NCBI RefSeq assembly: GCF_001429505.1
Contig: NZ_LMJW01000001.1
Span: 215,481 to 279,480, forward strand
DNA: 64,000 nt
Origin: Allobosea sp. Root483D1
GTDB lineage: Bacteria; Pseudomonadota; Alphaproteobacteria; Rhizobiales; Beijerinckiaceae
Direction: 5' to 3'
Shown: positions 34,347 through 43,867 of the stretch, one piece after another
Numbering within the stretch: the first letter of the stretch is position 1
Layout of the letters: each line of letters starts with the position of its first letter
Notes under the pieces: generated by a model
Database searches by the model: none
Told to the model about the DNA's origin: nothing
The model's input: only the letters and a program-made list of their open reading frames with translations
Program-made: the position numbers and the translations under genes

Positions 34347-34946
34347 ATGTCCTTTACCCTGCCCGATCTTCCTTATGCGCATGACGCCCTCCAGCCCTAT
34401 ATGTCGAAGGAGACGCTGGAGTTCCACCACGACAAGCACCACCTCGCCTACGTCAACAACGGCAACAACGCGATCAAGGGCACGGAATTCGAGGGCAAAT
34501 CGCTCGAGGAGATCGTCAAGGGCTCCTACGGCAAGAACCCGGCCGTGTTCAACAATGCCGGCCAGCACTACAACCACCTCCACTTCTGGAAGTGGATGAA
34601 GCCGAATGGCGGCGGCAAGCTGCCGGGCGCGCTGGAGAAGGCGATCACCGATTCCTTCGGTTCGGTCGACAAGTTCAAGGAAGACTTCGTCGCCGCCGGC
34701 GTCGGCCAGTTCGGCTCCGGCTGGGCCTGGCTCGAGGTCAAGGGCGGCAAGCTCGCCGTCAGCAAGACCCCGAACGGCGAGAGCCCGCTGGTCCATGGCG
34801 GCACGCCGATCCTCGGCGTCGACGTCTGGGAGCACTCCTACTACATCGATTACCGCAATCGCCGCCCGGACTATCTCAAGGCCTTCCTCGAGAGCATGGT
34901 CAACTGGGACTACGTCGCCGAGCTCTACGACGGCGCCAAGGCCTGA
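34347..34946 (+). CDS. sodB: Superoxide dismutase, Fe/Mn family (probably Fe)
   Basis: A 199-residue cytoplasmic enzyme dismutating superoxide to H2O2 and O2. Metal ligands are seen as the His in TLEFHHDKHH, the His in NNAGQHYNHLHFWKWM, and Asp/His in VDVWEHSYYIDY. The stretch VGQFGSGWAWLEV and the AGQHYNHLHFWKWM arrangement are typical of Fe-type enzymes in alphaproteobacteria. Length is normal. An AAGGAGAGGCCCC ribosome binding site precedes the ATG and a terminator follows. It is monocistronic. Confidence 0.96.
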   Translation: MSFTLPDLPYAHDALQPYMSKETLEFHHDKHHLAYVNNGNNAIKGTEFEGKSLEEIVKGSYGKNPAVFNNAGQHYNHLHFWKWMKPNGGGKLPGALEKAITDSFGSVDKFKEDFVAAGVGQFGSGWAWLEVKGGKLAVSKTPNGESPLVHGGTPILGVDVWEHSYYIDYRNRRPDYLKAFLESMVNWDYVAELYDGAKA

Positions 34947-34973
34947 TCGCTGCGCTCGAATCGATGAGTATGG

Positions 34974-35002
34974 ACAGGGCCCGAAAGGGCCCTGTTTCGT
35001 TT
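34974..35002 (+). terminator. Rho-independent terminator of sodB
   Basis: The stem ACAGGGCCC-GAAA-GGGCCCTGT (34974-34995) is followed by TTCGTTTA. It ends the sodB transcript just before the convergent chemoreceptor gene. Confidence 0.85.
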
Positions 35003-35012
35003 ATGGGAGATG

Positions 35013-36719
35013 TCAGGCGGCGACGCGCTTGAGGAACTGATCGACGGTCGAATCGAGTCGCATCGCCTGAGCCGAGACCTCGCCGGCGGCATGACGGACC
35101 TGCTCGGCCGAGCGACCGGTCTCCTCGACACTGTCGGCCAGCACGCTGAGGTCGCTCGAGACCGAGAGCGCCGAGGTGCTCGCCATGGCAACGCCGCTGG
35201 CGATCTCGCCGGTCGCGATCGCCTGCTGCTCGATCGAGGTCGCGACCGAATTGGCGAAGCTCTCGATCGCGCCCATGCGGCTGGCGATGTTCTGGATCGC
35301 GGCGACGACCTCGGTCGTCGCGCCCTGGATGGCGCCGACCTGGCTGACGATCCGGTCGGTCGCGTCGGCCGTCTGGGACGCCAGGCTCTTCACCTCGGCT
35401 GCGACGACGGCAAAGCCACGCCCGGCCTCGCCGGCGCGTGCCGCCTCGATGGTCGCGTTCAGCGCCAGCAGATTGGTCTGTGCGGCGATGTCGCGGATCA
35501 GGTTCACCACCTCGCCGATCGCCCGCGCTGTCTCGTCCAGTGCCTGGACGGAGCCCGCCGTGTCACGGGAGGCGGAGGCCGCCTCGACGATCTCGCTGCG
35601 AACGCGGCGGATCTGGAACTCGACCTCGCGGATCGCCGCTCCCATCTCCTCGGCCGCCTGGGCGGCGCTCTCGACATTGGCCGAGGCGCCATGGGAGTTC
35701 TGCGCGGCGCGGGCCGCCCGCTCCGAGGATTCCGCCGCGACCCGGGCAAGCCCGTCCGACGCTTCGCCCATCCGGTCGGCATTGCTCTTGAAGGCCTCGA
35801 GCGCGACACCGACCTCACCGCGGAAGAGGGCAATCGCCTCCTCGACACGCTTTTGATGGCTATGGCGCTCCGCCTCGGTCACGAGCTGCCGCTGCTGCAG
35901 CGTCGCGCGCTCGGCGAGGCGCAGCTTCAGGACGCCGAGCGCCCTGGCGATCGCCCCGATCTCGTCCTGCCTGCCGGCCGCGTCGATCGGCGTGTCGAGC
36001 TTGCCGTCGGAGATGCCGACGATCGCCCGGGTCATGCTCTTCAGCGGCCGCATCGTCCGCGACAGCGAGATCCAGAGCAGCGGCCCGAGGACGACGAGCA
36101 GGGCGATGCCGATCCCGATCGTCAGGAACTGCTCCCAGGCCGAGCGCGCGATCAGCCGGGTCTTGTCGAAGCGCAGGGCGACATAGCCGATCTGCTTCTT
36201 GAAGCCGCCGACCTTCACCGACAGCAGCTGCGTCACATAGGTCTTATCCTCGAGCCGCAGCGTGTCCTGCTCGCCAAGCACATCCCAAGCCTCCCGCCCG
36301 AGCAGCCGGGCGAGCTTGTTCGGGGTCAGGGACAGCCGCGCCTCATCAGTGCGGCCGGCCGTGGCCAGAGCGACGAGATCGTCGGCGACGAAACCGGCGT
36401 CGAAATCGGGATCGCGCTTCAGCGATTCCAGGATGTAGCTCAGGGTGACGGTGTCGCGCGCCAGGATCAGCGGCGGCGAGGCATGGGCGATCATCGCGGT
36501 CAGCGACATCATCTTCTGTTCGAGATCGCCGCGCGTCTTGGCCTCGTTGTAGCGGGCAGCCGCGATGACGACGAAGACGATCGCGATGGCGACGATGGCG
36601 ACCGCTGCGCCCGCGATCTGGCTGCTGAGCGAGCGCATCACCCGCTCGACCTGGCCGATCTGCGGCGTGGCCGTCTGCGATCGCTGCGCCCGCGACTGAA
36701 ACCAGGCCATCACGCTCAT
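35013..36719 (-). CDS. Methyl-accepting chemotaxis protein
   Basis: A 568-residue chemoreceptor. From the chosen ATG ([12 protein letters not shown]) there is a first membrane helix ([20 protein letters not shown]), a periplasmic sensor of about 150 residues, a second helix ([20 protein letters not shown]), a HAMP domain ([34 protein letters not shown]), and the coiled-coil signalling domain with its hairpin tip [20 protein letters not shown] and [19 protein letters not shown]. No C-terminal NWETF-type tether is present. No other che genes are nearby. The ligand is unknown. Confidence 0.95.
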   Translation of the reverse strand: MSVMAWFQSRAQRSQTATPQIGQVERVMRSLSSQIAGAAVAIVAIAIVFVVIAAARYNEAKTRGDLEQKMMSLTAMIAHASPPLILARDTVTLSYILESLKRDPDFDAGFVADDLVALATAGRTDEARLSLTPNKLARLLGREAWDVLGEQDTLRLEDKTYVTQLLSVKVGGFKKQIGYVALRFDKTRLIARSAWEQFLTIGIGIALLVVLGPLLWISLSRTMRPLKSMTRAIVGISDGKLDTPIDAAGRQDEIGAIARALGVLKLRLAERATLQQRQLVTEAERHSHQKRVEEAIALFRGEVGVALEAFKSNADRMGEASDGLARVAAESSERAARAAQNSHGASANVESAAQAAEEMGAAIREVEFQIRRVRSEIVEAASASRDTAGSVQALDETARAIGEVVNLIRDIAAQTNLLALNATIEAARAGEAGRGFAVVAAEVKSLASQTADATDRIVSQVGAIQGATTEVVAAIQNIASRMGAIESFANSVATSIEQQAIATGEIASGVAMASTSALSVSSDLSVLADSVEETGRSAEQVRHAAGEVSAQAMRLDSTVDQFLKRVAA

Positions 36720-36840
36720 ATCCCGCGGACTCCAGACACCGACATCCCAGACGTCGGGACTGCCACCCCACAGAGTGAACGAACGAGGTAAATTTTCGAT
36801 TGCGTACGAACGGGTTTGCACGCAGGACGACAAGCCAAAA

Positions 36841-37668
36841 CTAAGCAGCAGCCGCGAAACGGGCGATCCGAAGCCCCTGCGGCGCGAAAGCCATCAGCGC
36901 CGCATGTTCGAGCGGACGCGTCGCGACGACCGGGTCGAGCGCGATCAGCTCGTCGTCGACATGGCCGGGATGGCACATCACCAGATGCGCCGGCCCCGGC
37001 TGGATGAGGAAAGCCGTGAGATCGTCGGTGAAATCGCGCCGGGGATCGAAGGGCGAGAAGCCCGAGAAACCACGATTGGTCGGGATGCCGCGCCGGGCCG
37101 CGGCGCGGCGCAGGCCGGTGGCGAGCCCGGCCACCGTCAACGCTTTGCCCATAGCGACACCGCGTGCCCGGATCGCGGCGAATGAATCGGACGGGTCGCG
37201 CAGATAGACCGAGCCGGCCGGGTAGCGCGCCGCCAGCGCATCGAGCACCGCCCGACGGATACCGGGGAGGACATGGACATGCTGGTGGCCGTCGACGAAA
37301 TCGGGCGCCCGGCCGAGATGCTGCTCGAATGCGTCGAGCTGGCGGGCGATCTCGCCGGCGATCTCGGCGCGCGCGATGCCCGAGCGCAGCGCCAGCGGCG
37401 CGAGCTCGCCGAGCTTCGGCAAGCTACCGGACGCCGCGACGGTGGGCATGGCCGAGAGCGGCGCGGCGCAGGTCAGGTTGAGATGGAGGCCGAGATCGGC
37501 CTTGCCGGAGAAGGCGGCGAGCTCGCCGGCCAGACGCGGCCAGTGCGGTCGGTTGGTCATCGCCCCCGTGGCCGAGAGCCTGCCCGCCGCGAGCAGCTCC
37601 AGGATCGAACGGCTAACGCCCTCGGTCATGGCGAAATCATCGGCGCAGAGCACGAAGCTGCGGGTCAT
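36841..37668 (-). CDS. ChbG/HpnK (YdjC) family carbohydrate deacetylase
   Basis: A 275-residue metal-dependent deacetylase. The metal-site motifs are visible: [14 protein letters not shown] (Asp pair), [13 protein letters not shown] (His), [15 protein letters not shown] (His-x-His). The family removes acetyl groups from N-acetyl sugars; HpnK members act on hopanoid-linked GlcNAc and ChbG on chitooligosaccharides. It is divergent from a membrane GT2 enzyme, which suggests a lipid-linked amino sugar as substrate, by analogy with ArnC/ArnD. The specific substrate is not determinable. Confidence 0.9.
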   Translation of the reverse strand: MTRSFVLCADDFAMTEGVSRSILELLAAGRLSATGAMTNRPHWPRLAGELAAFSGKADLGLHLNLTCAAPLSAMPTVAASGSLPKLGELAPLALRSGIARAEIAGEIARQLDAFEQHLGRAPDFVDGHQHVHVLPGIRRAVLDALAARYPAGSVYLRDPSDSFAAIRARGVAMGKALTVAGLATGLRRAAARRGIPTNRGFSGFSPFDPRRDFTDDLTAFLIQPGPAHLVMCHPGHVDDELIALDPVVATRPLEHAALMAFAPQGLRIARFAAAA

Positions 37669-37765
37669 GCTGGCCGTTACCCCCTATTCATCTGCTCTGG
37701 TGTATGGAGCCTGCGGCTGGTTCCACGGACACAGCCCTAACTGAGCAACGAAGGTCCCGAAAGTC

Positions 37766-38800
37766 TTGTCCGCGATTGCGCCCAGTTCCGCCTCCGCCAC
37801 GACGCAGGCGTCCGCTCCACGGCCGCAGCTCTCGATCGTGGTGCCCGTCTACAACGAGGCTGACAATCTCGCGCCGCTGATCGCCCGGCTCGAGCCGATC
37901 CTCCACGCCCATGCCGCGTCCTGGGAGATCATCTGCGTCGATGACGGCAGCCGCGACGGGACGCTGGCCGCGCTGCGCGCCCTGCACGCGCAGGACAGCC
38001 GCATCAACGCCATCTCATTCAGCCGCAATTTCGGCAAGGAGGTCGCGATCGCCGCCGGGCTCGACCATGCCAACGGCGACGCCGTCGTGATCATGGACGC
38101 CGATCTGCAGCATCCGCCGGAGGTGATCCCCGCCTTCCTGGCGAAATGGCGCGAGGGCTTCCTCAACGTCTACGGCCAGCGCACCGACCGCGAAGGCGAG
38201 AGCCCGCTGAAGCGCAATTTCGCCAAGGCGTTCTACAAGCTCTTCGCCAGCTTCGGCGAGACCGAATTGCCGGAGGGCGCCGGCGATTTCCGCCTGCTCG
38301 ACCGGCGCGCGGTCGAGGCGCTGCGCGCCCTGCCCGAGCGGGCGCGCTTCTCGAAAGGCCTCTATGCCTGGGTCGGCTTCCGGGCGACGGGCGTTCCCTT
38401 CGAGGTCGGCGAGCGCGCCCATGGCGAGAGCAAGTTCCGCTTCAGCAGGCTGTTCAGCTTCGCCTTCGACGGACTGTCCTCCTTCTCGACCGTGCCGCTC
38501 AAGATCGCGACCTGGCTTGGCGTGCTGATCGCGATCGTGGCCACCCTGACGGGCCTGTATTTCATGGTCCGGACGCTGCTGTTCGGCACCGACCTGCCCG
38601 GCTTTCCCTCGCTGATCGTCTCGATCATGTTCTTCTCCGGCATCCAGCTGATCTCGCTCGGAATGATCGGCGAATATGTCGGGCGCATCTTCGCCGAGGT
38701 GAAGCGCCGGCCGCTCTATCTGGTCGGCGAGCGCGTCGGCTTCGACACGAATGACGGCATCACGCCACGCGGCGATGTGCTGCCGCCAGTGATCGGGTAG
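37766..38800 (+). CDS. Membrane-associated family 2 glycosyltransferase (ArnC/GtrB type)
   Basis: A 344-residue enzyme starting at TTG 37766, the only start that leaves the catalytic domain intact. The GT2 domain begins LSIVVPVYNEADNLAPLIAR, with EIICVDDGSRDGTLAAL and the DXD motif VIMDADLQHPPE; NFGKEVAIAAGLDHA is the dolichol-phosphate-sugar-synthase type feature. Two C-terminal helices (IATWLGVLIAIVATLTGLYF; SLIVSIMFFSGIQLISLGMI) anchor it. It probably transfers a sugar to undecaprenyl phosphate. It shares its promoter region with the divergent YdjC deacetylase. Confidence 0.9.
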   Translation: MSAIAPSSASATTQASAPRPQLSIVVPVYNEADNLAPLIARLEPILHAHAASWEIICVDDGSRDGTLAALRALHAQDSRINAISFSRNFGKEVAIAAGLDHANGDAVVIMDADLQHPPEVIPAFLAKWREGFLNVYGQRTDREGESPLKRNFAKAFYKLFASFGETELPEGAGDFRLLDRRAVEALRALPERARFSKGLYAWVGFRATGVPFEVGERAHGESKFRFSRLFSFAFDGLSSFSTVPLKIATWLGVLIAIVATLTGLYFMVRTLLFGTDLPGFPSLIVSIMFFSGIQLISLGMIGEYVGRIFAEVKRRPLYLVGERVGFDTNDGITPRGDVLPPVIG

Positions 38801-38852
38801 GTCGACGCTGGACATTCTCCATCAGCGGCGGCATCGCTTCCGACATGATTCC

Positions 38853-38960
38853 GACGTCATTCCGGCCGAAGCGCAGGAAAGTGCCGGAATCCATCATAGG
38901 GCTCGGCGCTCTACGATGGATTCCGGATCAGCGCCGCTTCGCGGCTTGTCCGGAGTGACG
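38853..38960. repeat. Dispersed intergenic repeat, family B (copy 1)
   Basis: An approximately 108-base imperfect palindrome beginning GACGTCATTCCGG and ending CCGGAGTGACG. Inner arms include CCGGAATCCATC ... GATGGATTCCGG, and the segment GCGCCGCTTCGCGGCTTGTCCGG is shared with the copy at 53956-54055. It lies between two co-directional genes, GT2 and murJ. No coding capacity. Confidence 0.8.
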
Positions 38961-38988
38961 GGGCGGACATGACGCACTCTTGCGGACG

Positions 38989-40515
38989 ATGCTGAGAAAG
39001 ATCCTCTCCGTCAGCGGCTTCACGCTGCTCTCGCGACTGTCCGGCTTCCTCCGCGACATCGTGCTCGCGGCTGCGCTGGGCGCCAGCGGGCTGATGGACG
39101 CCTTCTCGGTGGCGCTGCGCCTGCCCAATCATTTCCGCGCCATCTTCGGCGAGGGCGCTTTCAACCAGGCCTATATCCCGGCCTATAGCCGCATTCGCGA
39201 GCAATCGGGCGAAGCCGCCGCAGCACAGTTCTCGAATCGCGTCTTCTCGCTGAACCTCGCCGTCCAGCTCGTGCTGCTGGCGCTCGCCATCCCGTTCATG
39301 CCGGAGCTGGTACGGCTGCTCGCGCCCGGCTTCGTCAACGACCCCGTCCGCTTCGACCTCGCCGTCACGCTGACGCGGATCACCTTCCCCTATCTGCTCT
39401 TCATCACGCTGGTGACGCTGCTCTCGGCCAATCTCAACGCGGTCGACCGCTTCGCCGCCGCGGCGGCAGCGCCGATCCTTCTGAATATCTGCCTGATCGG
39501 CGCGCTCTTCACCGCCTTCCTGTTCCCGAGCGCAGCGCATGCCGCCGCCTGGGGCGTCGCCGTCGCCGGCGTGCTCGAATGGCTGCTGCTCTGGATCGCG
39601 GCGCGGCGGACGGGCGTTTCGGCGGCGCTGACCCGGCCGCGCCTCGATGGCGAGGTGAAGGGCTTCCTCAAGGCTTTCGGGCCGGCCGTGATCGGCTCGG
39701 CCGGAGTGCAGATCGCTCTCTTCGCCGACACCATCATCGCCTCGCTGCTGCCGGCCGGCGCCTATTCAGCCCTCTACTATGCCGAGCGTCTCTACCAATT
39801 GCCGCTCGGCGTGATCGCGATCGGCGTCGGCACAGTGCTGCTGCCGACGATGAGCCGCGCCATCGCCACCGGCAACGAGGCAAAGGCGGAAGCAGCACAG
39901 AACCGCGCGATCGCGCTGACCCTTGTGGCGGCAGCACCCTTTGCCGCCGCCTTCCTCGCCATCCCCGAACTGATCGTCGGAGCGCTGTTCGAGCGCGGCC
40001 GCTTCGACGATGCGGCGACGCAGGCCGCAGGCGCGGTGCTGTTCGCCTATGCAGTCGGGCTGCCTGCGATTCTGCTGATCCGCGCGCAGGTCTCCAGTTT
40101 CCAGGCGCGTGGCGACACGACCACGCCGATGCTGGTCTCGCTCGCCGCCATCGCCGCCAATGTCGGGCTGAAGCTGCTGCTCTGGAAGAGCCATGGCGCG
40201 CCGGGCCTCGCTTTCGCCACCGCCGTCGGCGCCTGGATCAATCTCGGTGCGCTCTATGTACTGGCGCTGAAGCGCGGCTGGACCAATCCTGATCGCCGCC
40301 TGCCGCTGCTGATCCTGATCGTCGGCGTCGCCGCCGGTTTCGCCGCGCTGGTCGCGCGGCTATTGGCCGAGCCGCTTTACGGCCTGCTGATCTCATTCCC
40401 TTACGAGCCGCGCCTGATCGCGCTCGGTATCCTCAGCCTCGTCGCCGCCGGTATCTACGGCGTGGTCGCGCTCGGGGGCCTGCGATCGGCCGGGCTCTGG
40501 CGGCTGCTGCGGTAA
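38989..40515 (+). CDS. murJ: Lipid II flippase MurJ
   Basis: A 508-residue MOP-superfamily transporter with about 14 membrane helices that flips lipid II for peptidoglycan synthesis. The family entry is clear: MLRKILSVSGFTLLSRLSGF, RDIVLAAALGASGLMDAFSVALRLPN (in parts), FGEGAFNQAYIPAY, plus YYAERLYQLPLGVIAIGVGT and ARGDTTTPM. I choose ATG 38989 over a TTG three codons upstream. It follows a family B repeat and is convergent with the nitronate monooxygenase gene. Confidence 0.95.
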   Translation: MLRKILSVSGFTLLSRLSGFLRDIVLAAALGASGLMDAFSVALRLPNHFRAIFGEGAFNQAYIPAYSRIREQSGEAAAAQFSNRVFSLNLAVQLVLLALAIPFMPELVRLLAPGFVNDPVRFDLAVTLTRITFPYLLFITLVTLLSANLNAVDRFAAAAAAPILLNICLIGALFTAFLFPSAAHAAAWGVAVAGVLEWLLLWIAARRTGVSAALTRPRLDGEVKGFLKAFGPAVIGSAGVQIALFADTIIASLLPAGAYSALYYAERLYQLPLGVIAIGVGTVLLPTMSRAIATGNEAKAEAAQNRAIALTLVAAAPFAAAFLAIPELIVGALFERGRFDDAATQAAGAVLFAYAVGLPAILLIRAQVSSFQARGDTTTPMLVSLAAIAANVGLKLLLWKSHGAPGLAFATAVGAWINLGALYVLALKRGWTNPDRRLPLLILIVGVAAGFAALVARLLAEPLYGLLISFPYEPRLIALGILSLVAAGIYGVVALGGLRSAGLWRLLR

Positions 40516-40522
40516 GCTCAGT

Positions 40523-40669
40523 CGTCATTCCGGGGCAGGCCGAAGGGCTGAGCCCGGAACCCAGAACCGATGTCCTGGTCGAAGGAGCACGTCGCCCACC
40601 ACATCATTGTTCCGACCGGCATCGGTTCTGGATTCCGGGCCCTTCGCTGCGCGAAGTCCCGGAATGACG
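40523..40669. repeat. Dispersed intergenic repeat, family B (copy 2, long form)
   Basis: An element of about 147 bases between convergent genes, bounded by CGTCATTCCGGGGC and CCCGGAATGACG. Inner arms CCCGGAACCCAGAACCGATG and CATCGGTTCTGGATTCCGGG pair almost completely, enclosing a unique middle (about 40575-40615) that the other copies lack. It fills the whole gap between murJ and the next gene. Confidence 0.85.
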
Positions 40670-40676
40670 ATGTGTT

Positions 40677-41657
40677 TCAGCCGCCAACCAGCCGAGCGCC
40701 GGCCTTCAGCTGGCTGGCCGCCTCATCCACCATCCGCACCACGATCTCGCCGGCAGTGGGAATGTCCGAGATCAGGCCGGCGGCTTCACCGAAGACCACC
40801 GCCGCCCTGTCCGGGTCGCCGGCCATGAAGGCCTCGCGATAGGCAGGAGCCTCTTCTTCGATCGCCGCCCGCAAATCGGCATCGCGGCCACGCCATCTGG
40901 CGATGAAGTCATTGTCGCTGACGCGGATGTCGAAGGGCTGCGGCCAGTCGAGCCGGCGGGCGATGTCCGGAAGCGGAGAACGCACCGTCTGGTCGCCCGT
41001 CGCAGCGACGGCCGCGGCATGATGGTTGGGATGGACCAGCGCCTCGCGGCTCGCCCAGAAGCGGGTGCCGACCAGGACGCCGTCGGCGCCGAGCATCAGC
41101 GCCGCGGCGAGGCCGCGCCCATCGGCAATGCCGCCGGCGGCGAGCAGGAGTGTATCCGGGCTTTCGCGTGAAAGCAGGTCGGCAACCTCGGGCACGAGGG
41201 GAAAGGTGCCACGGTTCTGCCCGTGGCCACCCGCCTCGGCGCCCTGCGCAACGATGATCGCGGCCCCTGCCTCCAGCGCCGTCCGGACATGGCCGAGGTT
41301 CTGGCACTGGCAGATCAGCGGCACGCCGGCCGCGGCGACCTCGCTCGCAAAGGGCATGGGATCGCCGAAGGAGAGCATCAGCGCCGCCGGCTGGCGCGCC
41401 AGGACCTCGCCGAGCAGATGCGGCTGCTTCGCCAGCGACCAGGTGATGAAGCCGCAGCCGGTACGGGTGTTGCCGGCGGCAGCATATTGCGTGGTGAGCC
41501 AGGCGCCGTCGCCATAGCCGCCGCCGATCAGGCCGAGCCCGCCGGCGCGGGTCACCGCGGCAGCGAGCGCCCCGCCGCCCGCCAGAGCCATCGGCGCCGA
41601 CAGGATCGGATGCTCGATCCCGAGGCGCTCGGTCAGGCGGGTGGCGAGGCGGGCCAT
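40677..41657 (-). CDS. Nitronate monooxygenase / NAD(P)H-dependent flavin oxidoreductase
   Basis: A 326-residue FMN TIM-barrel enzyme of the NMO/2-nitropropane dioxygenase family, oxidising alkyl nitronates or related toxic acids. Features: HPILSAPMALAGGGALAAAV at the start, GLGLIGGGYGDG, ICQCQNLGHVRTAL, IIVAQGAEAGGHGQNRG (the conserved GAEAGGH FMN loop) and LLAAGGIADGRGLAAALMLG with GVLVGTRFWAS for phosphate binding. Its start is eight bases after the aminotransferase stop codon, so the two are probably co-transcribed. Confidence 0.9.
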   Translation of the reverse strand: MARLATRLTERLGIEHPILSAPMALAGGGALAAAVTRAGGLGLIGGGYGDGAWLTTQYAAAGNTRTGCGFITWSLAKQPHLLGEVLARQPAALMLSFGDPMPFASEVAAAGVPLICQCQNLGHVRTALEAGAAIIVAQGAEAGGHGQNRGTFPLVPEVADLLSRESPDTLLLAAGGIADGRGLAAALMLGADGVLVGTRFWASREALVHPNHHAAAVAATGDQTVRSPLPDIARRLDWPQPFDIRVSDNDFIARWRGRDADLRAAIEEEAPAYREAFMAGDPDRAAVVFGEAAGLISDIPTAGEIVVRMVDEAASQLKAGARLVGG

Positions 41658-41665
41658 AATGGGCC

Positions 41666-42535
41666 TCAGGCGCCCTTGCTGCGGGCGAAGTCCATGTAGA
41701 GCTCGCGCGCCTTGCGGAACATCGGACCGGGCTGGAGCTGCCGGCCGTCGATGCGCGAGATCGGCATGACCTTGGAGTAGTTGCCGGAGGAGAAGATCTC
41801 GTCGGCCTGCTCGAAATCGGCGTAGCCGAGCGTCGTCTCCTCGACCGGCACGCCGGCCTGGCGCAGCAGGCCGATGGTGCGCTGACGGGTGATGCCATTG
41901 AGGAAGGTGCCGTTCACGGCCGGTGTCTTCACCACGCCGTCCTTGGCGAGGAAGACGTTGGAGGTGCCGGTCTCGGCGACATTGCCGAGCATGTCGAGGA
42001 CGAGCGCGTTGTCGAAGCCCCTGCCCTTGGCTTCACGCAGGATGCGGGCATTGTTGGGATAGAGGCAGCCGGCCTTGGCATCGGTCGGCATGGTCTCGAA
42101 GGTCGGGCGGCGAAAGGCGCCCTTGGTCACCGAGAAGCCGGTGCCGGGGTCGCCCATCGGCGCCTCGAACAGGCAGAGCGCGAACTGGGTCGATTCGGGA
42201 TCGCCGATGATGGTCGACGGGCCATCGGCCTCGGCCCAATACATCGGCTTGATGTAGAGCGCGGCGCCGCTGCCGAATTTCTTCACCCCTTCGGCGGTCT
42301 TGGCGATGATCTCCTCGGCCGACACGGTCGACTTCAGGCCCATCGCCACGGCGGACCGGTTCACGCGGGCGGCGTGCCGGTCGAGATCGGGCGAGACGCC
42401 ATCGAAATAGCGGGCCCCGTCGAAGACTTGGGAGGCCTGCCAGGCGGCATGGGTGCGCGGCCCCATGATGCCGGGATTGCCCTCGCGCCACTCGCCGTCG
42501 AACCAGGTCCATGTCTGCGAATACCAGGCCATCAT
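41666..42535 (-). CDS. ilvE: Branched-chain amino-acid aminotransferase (class IV PLP)
   Basis: A 289-residue fold-type IV PLP enzyme that transfers the amino group between branched-chain amino acids and 2-oxoglutarate. The PLP lysine is in ALYIKPMYWAEADG, and the family pattern ALVLDMLGNVAETGTSNVFL, then TPAVNGTFLNGITRQRTIGLL, is complete. Two ATGs are adjacent (42535 and 42532). D-amino-acid aminotransferase or ADC-lyase activity is less likely. It lies upstream of the nitronate monooxygenase on the same strand and downstream of azlCD. Confidence 0.88.
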   Translation of the reverse strand: MMAWYSQTWTWFDGEWREGNPGIMGPRTHAAWQASQVFDGARYFDGVSPDLDRHAARVNRSAVAMGLKSTVSAEEIIAKTAEGVKKFGSGAALYIKPMYWAEADGPSTIIGDPESTQFALCLFEAPMGDPGTGFSVTKGAFRRPTFETMPTDAKAGCLYPNNARILREAKGRGFDNALVLDMLGNVAETGTSNVFLAKDGVVKTPAVNGTFLNGITRQRTIGLLRQAGVPVEETTLGYADFEQADEIFSSGNYSKVMPISRIDGRQLQPGPMFRKARELYMDFARSKGA

Positions 42536-42708
42536 GCGCTCCGATCGTCAGTGCTTCTGGCCGGCACCGTCTGCCGCAGGCAGGGCGACGTCAACATGTC
42601 GCCCGCATGCCGGCGAACGATTGCTGTGATGGGTGCGATCGTAGCCGGTGATGGATCGCCGTGGCGGGCGGAAGGGCCCAACTGACCCATGGCCTGGCGC
42701 CCGGGGCG

Positions 42709-43026
42709 TCAGAAGCCGGCGGCGCGCATCAGCGAGACCACGCCCATGCCGACAAGGAGCGCGAGCAGCTCGCTGCGCCGGATCACCATGCTGGCGATCG
42801 CAGCCAGCAGAGCCAGGCCAGCGGCGAGGCCGAGCCGCTCGATCAGCGGCAACACGGTCGCGACCACGATCGAGCCCGGCAGGGCCGCGAGCCCGCGCCG
42901 CACCCGCGGCGTCAGCGGGATGAAGCTCATCAGCACGACGCCGGAGATGCGGCAGAGATAGGTCACCAGCGCCATGCCGAGGATGGCGAGATAAGGCCCC
43001 CAGCTCCCGGGCTCAGGCAGGGTCAT
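42709..43026 (-). CDS. azlD: AzlD family branched-chain amino-acid exporter subunit
   Basis: A 105-residue hydrophobic protein with three or four membrane helices (YLAILGMALVTYLCRISGVV, GLALLAAIASMVI, ALLVGMGVVSLMRAAGF) and the AzlD core FIPLTPRVRRGLAALPGSIV. It begins inside the last 14 bases of azlC (ATG 43026), a typical coupling. AzlC and AzlD together export branched-chain amino acids or related compounds, which fits the nearby ilvE. Confidence 0.88.
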   Translation of the reverse strand: MTLPEPGSWGPYLAILGMALVTYLCRISGVVLMSFIPLTPRVRRGLAALPGSIVVATVLPLIERLGLAAGLALLAAIASMVIRRSELLALLVGMGVVSLMRAAGF

Positions 43027-43741
43027 CGAGCAAGGCTCCTGCCACTGCGCCGGACAACGCGCCGACGATGATGAAGGCATAGCCGTCGACGAGGCGCACG
43101 GTGATCAGCGCGACAATGCCGGAGACGATCCAGGGCAGCGCCGCGCGCTTGCCGCGCCAGAGCGGCACGATCATCGCCGCGAAGAAGATCGGCATGACCA
43201 TGTCGATGCCGTATTTGCGGGGATCGGCGATCAGGGCTCCGAGCAAATGGCCGGGGATGGTCATGAGCACCCAGACCACCCAGAGCCCCAGACCGGCGCC
43301 AAGAACGACACCGACGTCGCGTCCGCCTTCGCCGTGATAGCGCGTGCCGACCAGCCAGTTGGCGTCGGTGAAGAAGGAGAGCTGGAAGGCGGTCACGAAC
43401 CAGTGATAGCGCGAGAACCAGGGCTGCAGAGACGCGGCCTGCAGGACGGTGCGGGCGTTGACCGTCGCAGTAACGAAGGCGAGCGCGACGATCGCTCCCC
43501 AGGTCCACTCCGGGCGCCAGAGCTCCATCGCGACGAGCTGCGAGACGCCGGCATAGACCAGCGCGCTCATCATAACCGCCTCGAACAGGCTGAGGCCCTT
43601 GGCCGAGGCGGCGGCACCGAAGGCGACGGCGAAGATGATTACGCCCGGCATCAGCACGGAGACGCGGCGCAGGCCGAGCAGCATCCCGGCAAGGGTGAGC
43701 TGGGCCGCGGGGTGTGGTTCGGATTTCGCTTCGGAAGCCAT
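43013..43741 (-). CDS. azlC: AzlC family ABC-independent amino-acid exporter, large subunit
   Basis: A 242-residue membrane protein of the AzlC family, about six to eight helices, with GVIIFAVAFGAAASAKGLSL, ALVYAGVSQLVAMELW, TATVNARTVLQAASLQPWF and ADPRKYGIDMVMPIFFAAMI. It is the main subunit of the AzlCD branched-chain amino-acid exporter. It diverges from the phosphopantetheinyl transferase gene. Substrate by family only. Confidence 0.92.
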   Translation of the reverse strand: MASEAKSEPHPAAQLTLAGMLLGLRRVSVLMPGVIIFAVAFGAAASAKGLSLFEAVMMSALVYAGVSQLVAMELWRPEWTWGAIVALAFVTATVNARTVLQAASLQPWFSRYHWFVTAFQLSFFTDANWLVGTRYHGEGGRDVGVVLGAGLGLWVVWVLMTIPGHLLGALIADPRKYGIDMVMPIFFAAMIVPLWRGKRAALPWIVSGIVALITVRLVDGYAFIIVGALSGAVAGALLDDPA

Positions 43742-43867
43742 GTGTCCTCGAACCGGTTTCCTGATGTTGCGTCAACGCCTTGCAAGCTCCGGGCCTGCAT
43801 GAGCGTGGCGCAGGGCGGACCGGTCAGTCTCCTTCCGATGAGAGGCATGCTGCACTAGAACCACGGC

